From positions 86,737 to 150,736 of the forward strand of contig CAVYNE010000035.1 of the NCBI GenBank assembly GCA_963769715.1: a DNA stretch of 64,000 nucleotides. Reading direction: 5' to 3'. Position 1 is the first letter of the stretch. Every line of letters begins with the position of its first letter. The stretch is from Palsa-504 sp963769715. Lineage in GTDB: Bacteria; Actinomycetota; Actinomycetes; Streptosporangiales; Streptosporangiaceae. The translations under genes were made by a program, and so were the position numbers. The notes below the pieces were generated by a model, which saw only the letters and a list, made by a program, of their open reading frames with translations, was not told the DNA's origin and did not search any database. This document shows positions 60,727-64,000 of this stretch, in pieces.

Positions 60727-61614
60727 ATGGCGTCCGCCGGCCAGGACGGGGAATCGCCGGGAGTTGCCGCGGACGGCGGGCGCGGCCAGCGGGTCCGGCA
60801 CGCCATCGAGGCCGCCAAGGGGAAGTATGCCGGCTCATCGGCTGAGCATCTGTGGCGCCGGCTGGACGCGATGGATTTCATCAACCGGGGCATGCTCTTC
60901 GCGGCCACGCTGCTGTTGTGCTTCTTCCCGTTCCTGATCGTCGCCAATGCCCTGGCCGGCCGGTCGGCGGCCAGCGGGCTGGCCCGGCACCTGGGCCTGA
61001 ACCAGCAGGCCGCCGCTGACGTCGGCGGCCTGTTCACCTCCTCCGCTGCCACCTCCAGCGCCGTCACCGGGACCGCCTGGGTGTTCTTCATCCTGGGCGG
61101 TATCGCCGCGGGCGCGGTGATTCAGGAGCTGTACGAGCGGGCCTTCGAGCTGGACCGGCGGGGGGCCAGGGACATGCCCCGCAGGCTGATCTGGCTGGCC
61201 GTGCTGGTGGGCTGCTCAGTCCTGGCCGGCTGGGCCGGGCCCGGGCTGCGCGGCGCGGGCGGCCCGGTCCTGCTCGCGGTCACCGGCCTGGTGGTGCTCA
61301 CCGGCTTTTGGTGGTTCACGATCTGGTTCTTGCTGGCGGGGCGGATCTCCTGGCGGGATCTGTTCCCGGCCGCGGTCGCCACGGCCGTGTTCTGGCTGGG
61401 CATGGAGGCAGTCTTCTCGGTCATCTTCTCCGGCATGGTGACCTCGGATGACAAGAAGTACGGGCCGATCGGCGTGGTCTTTGCCCTGATGTCCTGGTTG
61501 ATCGCTATCGGGGTCGTAATCATCCTGGGCGCGGTGGCCGGCATCGTGTGGCAGGAGCGGAATCTGTCGTTCAGGGTGGCCCTCAAGAAATTGCCGCGTT
61601 TCAGGCCGCCGTGA
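60727..61614 (+). CDS. YihY/BrkB family membrane protein
   Basis: 295 residues with six helices. The N-terminal part has DAMDFINRGMLFAATLLLCFFPFLIVAN near residue 48 in pieces; TAWVFFILGGIAAGAVIQELYERAF near 117 and YGPIGVVFALMSWLIAIGVVIILGA near 240 are the family signatures. YihY proteins are widespread membrane proteins of unknown function, once called virulence factor BrkB. The ClC gene follows on the same strand. Confidence 0.88.
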   Translation: MASAGQDGESPGVAADGGRGQRVRHAIEAAKGKYAGSSAEHLWRRLDAMDFINRGMLFAATLLLCFFPFLIVANALAGRSAASGLARHLGLNQQAAADVGGLFTSSAATSSAVTGTAWVFFILGGIAAGAVIQELYERAFELDRRGARDMPRRLIWLAVLVGCSVLAGWAGPGLRGAGGPVLLAVTGLVVLTGFWWFTIWFLLAGRISWRDLFPAAVATAVFWLGMEAVFSVIFSGMVTSDDKKYGPIGVVFALMSWLIAIGVVIILGAVAGIVWQERNLSFRVALKKLPRFRPP

Positions 61615-61776
61615 AAGAAGGCAAAATTGAAGCCACCACCGACATCTAAGACCGCACCCACAGCCGCGCACCCATTCCGGGAAACGGCCGGGTGCGCGGT
61701 GACCCGGCCGCCCGAAGGCCGGGCGCCGCTGAGCCGCATGCCGGCCCGACGCCGCGGCCGGGCGCAAGGCACCCCG

Positions 61777-63171
61777 GTGAGTGAGCCGGCGGCGGCTGCC
61801 CCGGCCGATCCGGGTGCGACGATGCGGAGCAAGCCCTACCGGGTCCTGCTGGTCTTGGCCGCGCTGCTCGGCGTGCTGGTCTCGTTCGCCTCGTGGTGCT
61901 TCCTGGAACTGGTCCACTGGATCCAGACCGAGGTGTACCAGCACCTGCCCAGCGGACTGGGACTGCATCCGGTGCCCTGGTGGTGGCCGCTGCCGGTGCT
62001 GGCGGTGGCCGGGGTGCTGGCGGCCATCGCGATCATCCGGCTGCCCGGCCACGGCGGGCACATCCCCTACGAAGGGATCAAGGCCGGCGCCACCCAGCCC
62101 GCCGATCTGCCGGGCATTCTGCTGGCCGCGCTGGCCACCCTCGGCCTGGGCCTGGTGCTGGGACCAGAAGCCCCGCTCATCGCCCTCGGCTCCGGCCTGG
62201 CGGTCCTGGCCGTGCGCCGGGTCAAGAAAGACACCCCCGACCAGGCCATGGCGGTGCTCGCCGCCAGCGCGGCGTTCGCCGCGATCGCCACCGTCTTCGG
62301 CTCGCCGGTCATCGGCGCGATCATCCTCATCGAGGCCGCCGGGCTCGGCGGGCCGATGCTGCCGCTGATCTTGCTGCCGGGCCTGATGTCCGCCGGGATC
62401 GGCTCGGTCATCTTCCTCGGCATGGGCCACTGGACCGGGCTCAGCTCCGCCGCCTACGCGCTGAGCCCCATCTCACTGCCCGCGTTCTCCACGCTGACCG
62501 CCGCCGAGTTCGGCTGGGCCATCCTGCTCGCAATGGCCGCCGCCCTGGCCACCTTCGCCATCCGCGACCTGGCCCGCCGGTCAGCGCAAGTGGTCGCCCG
62601 GCAGCCCTGGCTGCTGATCCCGGCGGCCGCCCTGGCCGTCGCCGGGCTGGCCATCGGGTTCGCCCAGATCACCCACCAGCCCGCCGATACCGTGCTGTTC
62701 TCCGGCCAGGACGCCTTCGGCTCCCTGATCAAACAGGGCACCGCCGTGTCCCTGTCCACCCTGGCGTTCCTGCTCCTGTTCAAGGGCCTGGCCTGGAGCA
62801 TCTCGCTGGGCAACTTCCGCGGCGGCCCGACCTTCCCGGCCCTGTTCACCGGCGCGGCCGGGGGCCTGCTCGCCGCGCACCTGCCCGGGTTCTCCGAGAC
62901 CCCCGCCGTGGCCGTGCTGATGGCCGCCGCGGCCGTGTCCATCCTCGAACTCCCGCTGTCAGCAACCATCATCACCTTGCTGCTGACCTCCAAAGCCGGA
63001 ATCGCCACCGCCCCGCTGATCATCGTCGCCGTCGTGGTCGCCTACCTCACCATCAAGACCCTATCGGCGGCCCGCGGCCCCGCCACGCCCGCCACGCCCG
63101 CCACTGAGCTCCAGCCCGCCGCGCCCTCGCCCGCCACCGCAACCGCAGACCCAAGCGACAGTCAGACATGA
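61777..63171 (+). CDS. ClC-type chloride channel/transporter with altered filter
   Basis: About 464 residues and 10+ helices. The filter regions can be located but differ from the standard: LPGHGGHIPYEGI for GSGIP, LVLGPEAPLIALGSG for GREGP (the gating Glu position kept), and GNFRGGPTFPALFTGAAGG for GxFxP. STLAFLLLFKGLAWSISLGN is the usual segment before the third motif. The start is not certain: GTG 61777 follows AAGG at a good distance, while ATG 61738 or TTG 61627 would add an Arg/Pro-rich leader. The stop overlaps the next gene (ATGA). Ion and exchange mode cannot be read from the sequence. Confidence 0.8.
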   Translation: MSEPAAAAPADPGATMRSKPYRVLLVLAALLGVLVSFASWCFLELVHWIQTEVYQHLPSGLGLHPVPWWWPLPVLAVAGVLAAIAIIRLPGHGGHIPYEGIKAGATQPADLPGILLAALATLGLGLVLGPEAPLIALGSGLAVLAVRRVKKDTPDQAMAVLAASAAFAAIATVFGSPVIGAIILIEAAGLGGPMLPLILLPGLMSAGIGSVIFLGMGHWTGLSSAAYALSPISLPAFSTLTAAEFGWAILLAMAAALATFAIRDLARRSAQVVARQPWLLIPAAALAVAGLAIGFAQITHQPADTVLFSGQDAFGSLIKQGTAVSLSTLAFLLLFKGLAWSISLGNFRGGPTFPALFTGAAGGLLAAHLPGFSETPAVAVLMAAAAVSILELPLSATIITLLLTSKAGIATAPLIIVAVVVAYLTIKTLSAARGPATPATPATELQPAAPSPATATADPSDSQT

Positions 63172-63805
63172 CCACCGGGAACTATGACATGCCGGAGCTC
63201 ATCGCGGAGAACGGCGAATCGACGGTGCGTGCCACCCTCGAGACCCACCTCATCTCGCCCACCGCGTTCGACATCCTGCTCCGTGACCCGTTCACGCCGG
63301 ACGACTTCGAGGCGTTCATCGCCGAACGCCAGCGAACTATCCAGGCCGCGATCGAGGATCTGCTCGTCAAGGAACGTCTCGATCTCCCTCCGCAGCTACG
63401 CGAGCTCGACGCACAGGTAGAGGAAGTGGAGCTCGGCATCCGCCGCGTCATCGCCGACGCTCTCGACGGCGACACGTCTCGCCTGCCATCCCACGTCCAG
63501 ACGCGGGTCAAGGAGCGGCTCCAGACCGCAGCTCGGAAGAATCCCGCCGTCGACTCGAACCATTACGAGTCCCTGGCAGGACAGCTTGAGTATTTCGATC
63601 TCCGCGAATTGCAGGACACGATCGTCAGCAAGGCGCTCTGGCCTGCGTTCCAAAGCCGCTTCGGCACGAAGGGATACTTGCCGAACGGTTCGATCAGCTC
63701 GCTGAGCTGCGCAACTGCATTCGCCACAGCCGCGCAGTCGACGAGGTCACCCGGAAGCTCGGCGAGGCAGCGATCCTCTGGTTCCGCCAAGTCCTAGACA
63801 AGTGA
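63168..63805 (+). pseudogene. HEPN-like C-terminal domain protein, frameshifted
   Basis: Residues 1-168 in the first frame (VRATLETHLISPTAFDILLRD, then QVEEVELGIRRVIADALDG and HYESLAGQLEYFDLRELQD) lead to FGTKG. The next frame then reads ILAERFDQLAELRNCIRHSR, VDEVTRKLGEAAILWFRQVL and a stop at 63803-63805. RNCIRH fits the Rx4-6H HEPN motif. The loss of one G from a run near 63670-63673 explains the break. HEPN proteins are often RNases in defence or toxin systems; that role is inferred. It is coupled to the ClC gene by a 4-base overlap. Confidence 0.65.
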
Positions 63806-64000
63806 CCCGGCCGCGCCGAGCCTTGTGAACTCGCGGTGTAGGAACGGCGGATGTCGATCGTGTCACGCTGGGTTACGGTCATGCGGTATTGCCTGCCGCC
63901 ACGCGTGGACCGGTTCGTGGACCGGCGCGCCAGATAGGCCCAGAGCAGCAAGAGCCGTCAGTGCGATGATCCGTGCCATTGTTGCAGCTAGCGCACACGG
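63806..64000. other. Right edge with no supported gene
   Basis: About 195 bases. A minus-strand frame of 38 codons (63863-63979) begins with a signal-like hydrophobic stretch (MARIIALTALAALGLSGA), but it is too short and too isolated to call. Nothing else is recognised before the window ends. Confidence 0.3.

Noticed and set aside
63863..63979. 38-codon minus-strand frame with a signal-like hydrophobic start
   Set aside because: Too short and isolated to separate from chance; noted only in the description of the right edge.
55144..64000. Genomic island inserted at the tRNA gene
   Set aside because: No integrase, no repeat of the tRNA 3' end and no clear shift in base composition are visible in the window, so it was kept only as a suggestion within a finding.

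Overview
The window reads as one contiguous piece of chromosome from a very high-G+C actinobacterium. The support is strongly G/C-ending codons, many GTG starts, ATGA/GTGA-type gene overlaps, a complete conservon (cvnABCD), two DUF1707 proteins, an F420-type luciferase-like oxidoreductase, an actinobacterial flippase fused to a pseudokinase, and a FMN-dependent LldD-type enzyme. The style suggests a Streptomyces/Streptosporangiales-type organism; this is inference from gene content and was not tested.

Layout. 0-3.3 kb: C-terminal part of a tricorn protease, lspA with no proper stop, and an LldD-like dehydrogenase. 3.4-7.9 kb: organosulfur desulfonation genes (SsuD, SsuE-like reductase, flavin reductase, SfnB-like enzyme). 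8-12 kb: flippase/pseudokinase fusion and a membrane-anchored SGNH hydrolase. 12-15.3 kb: reductive pyrimidine/hydantoin catabolism (nitrilase, dihydropyrimidinase, LLM oxidoreductase). 15.4-19.9 kb: a tightly overlapping MoxR-DUF58-DUF4129 operon. 19.9-22.7 kb: a decayed patch with remnants of adenosine deaminase and of a DppA-type M55 aminopeptidase, between intact HhH-GPD, small membrane and VOC genes. 22.7-27.4 kb: an HMGL-type synthase and an HTH-citrate synthase that diverge around a DUF2207 gene flanked by a ~32-bp direct repeat. 27.4-43.5 kb: housekeeping and transport genes (DinB, methyltransferase, MFS, TPR/AAA pair, Maf, NDH-2, AKR, aquaporin, formamidase plus permease, PAP2, FHA, acyl-CoA dehydrogenase). 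44-50.8 kb: conservon cvnA-B-C-D followed 3 bp later by a frameshifted TPP-dependent enzyme. 50.9-55.2 kb: GH1 glycosidase, an htpG split by an in-frame TGA and running without a stop into a metallophosphoesterase, and a tRNA-CAU. 55.2-64 kb: a possible toxin-antitoxin-like pair, frameshifted marC and glucose dehydrogenase, a cyclase plus a Cys-less FAD oxidoreductase, YihY, an atypical ClC channel and a frameshifted HEPN-type gene.

Two features cut across the window. (1) Repeats whose unit is a multiple of three bases have expanded in frame inside at least six genes, and a separate C-rich dispersed element has been accommodated inside coding sequence. (2) Small indels, mostly in G/C runs, disrupt several otherwise well-conserved genes, mostly between 49 and 64 kb. 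Either sequence error or real decay could explain them, and only read-level data can tell. The best candidates for something new are the conservon-linked TPP enzyme, the in-frame repeat expansions, the HtpG-phosphoesterase read-through, the paired 58-bp palindromes, and the repeat shared by the two citrate-synthase-type loci.
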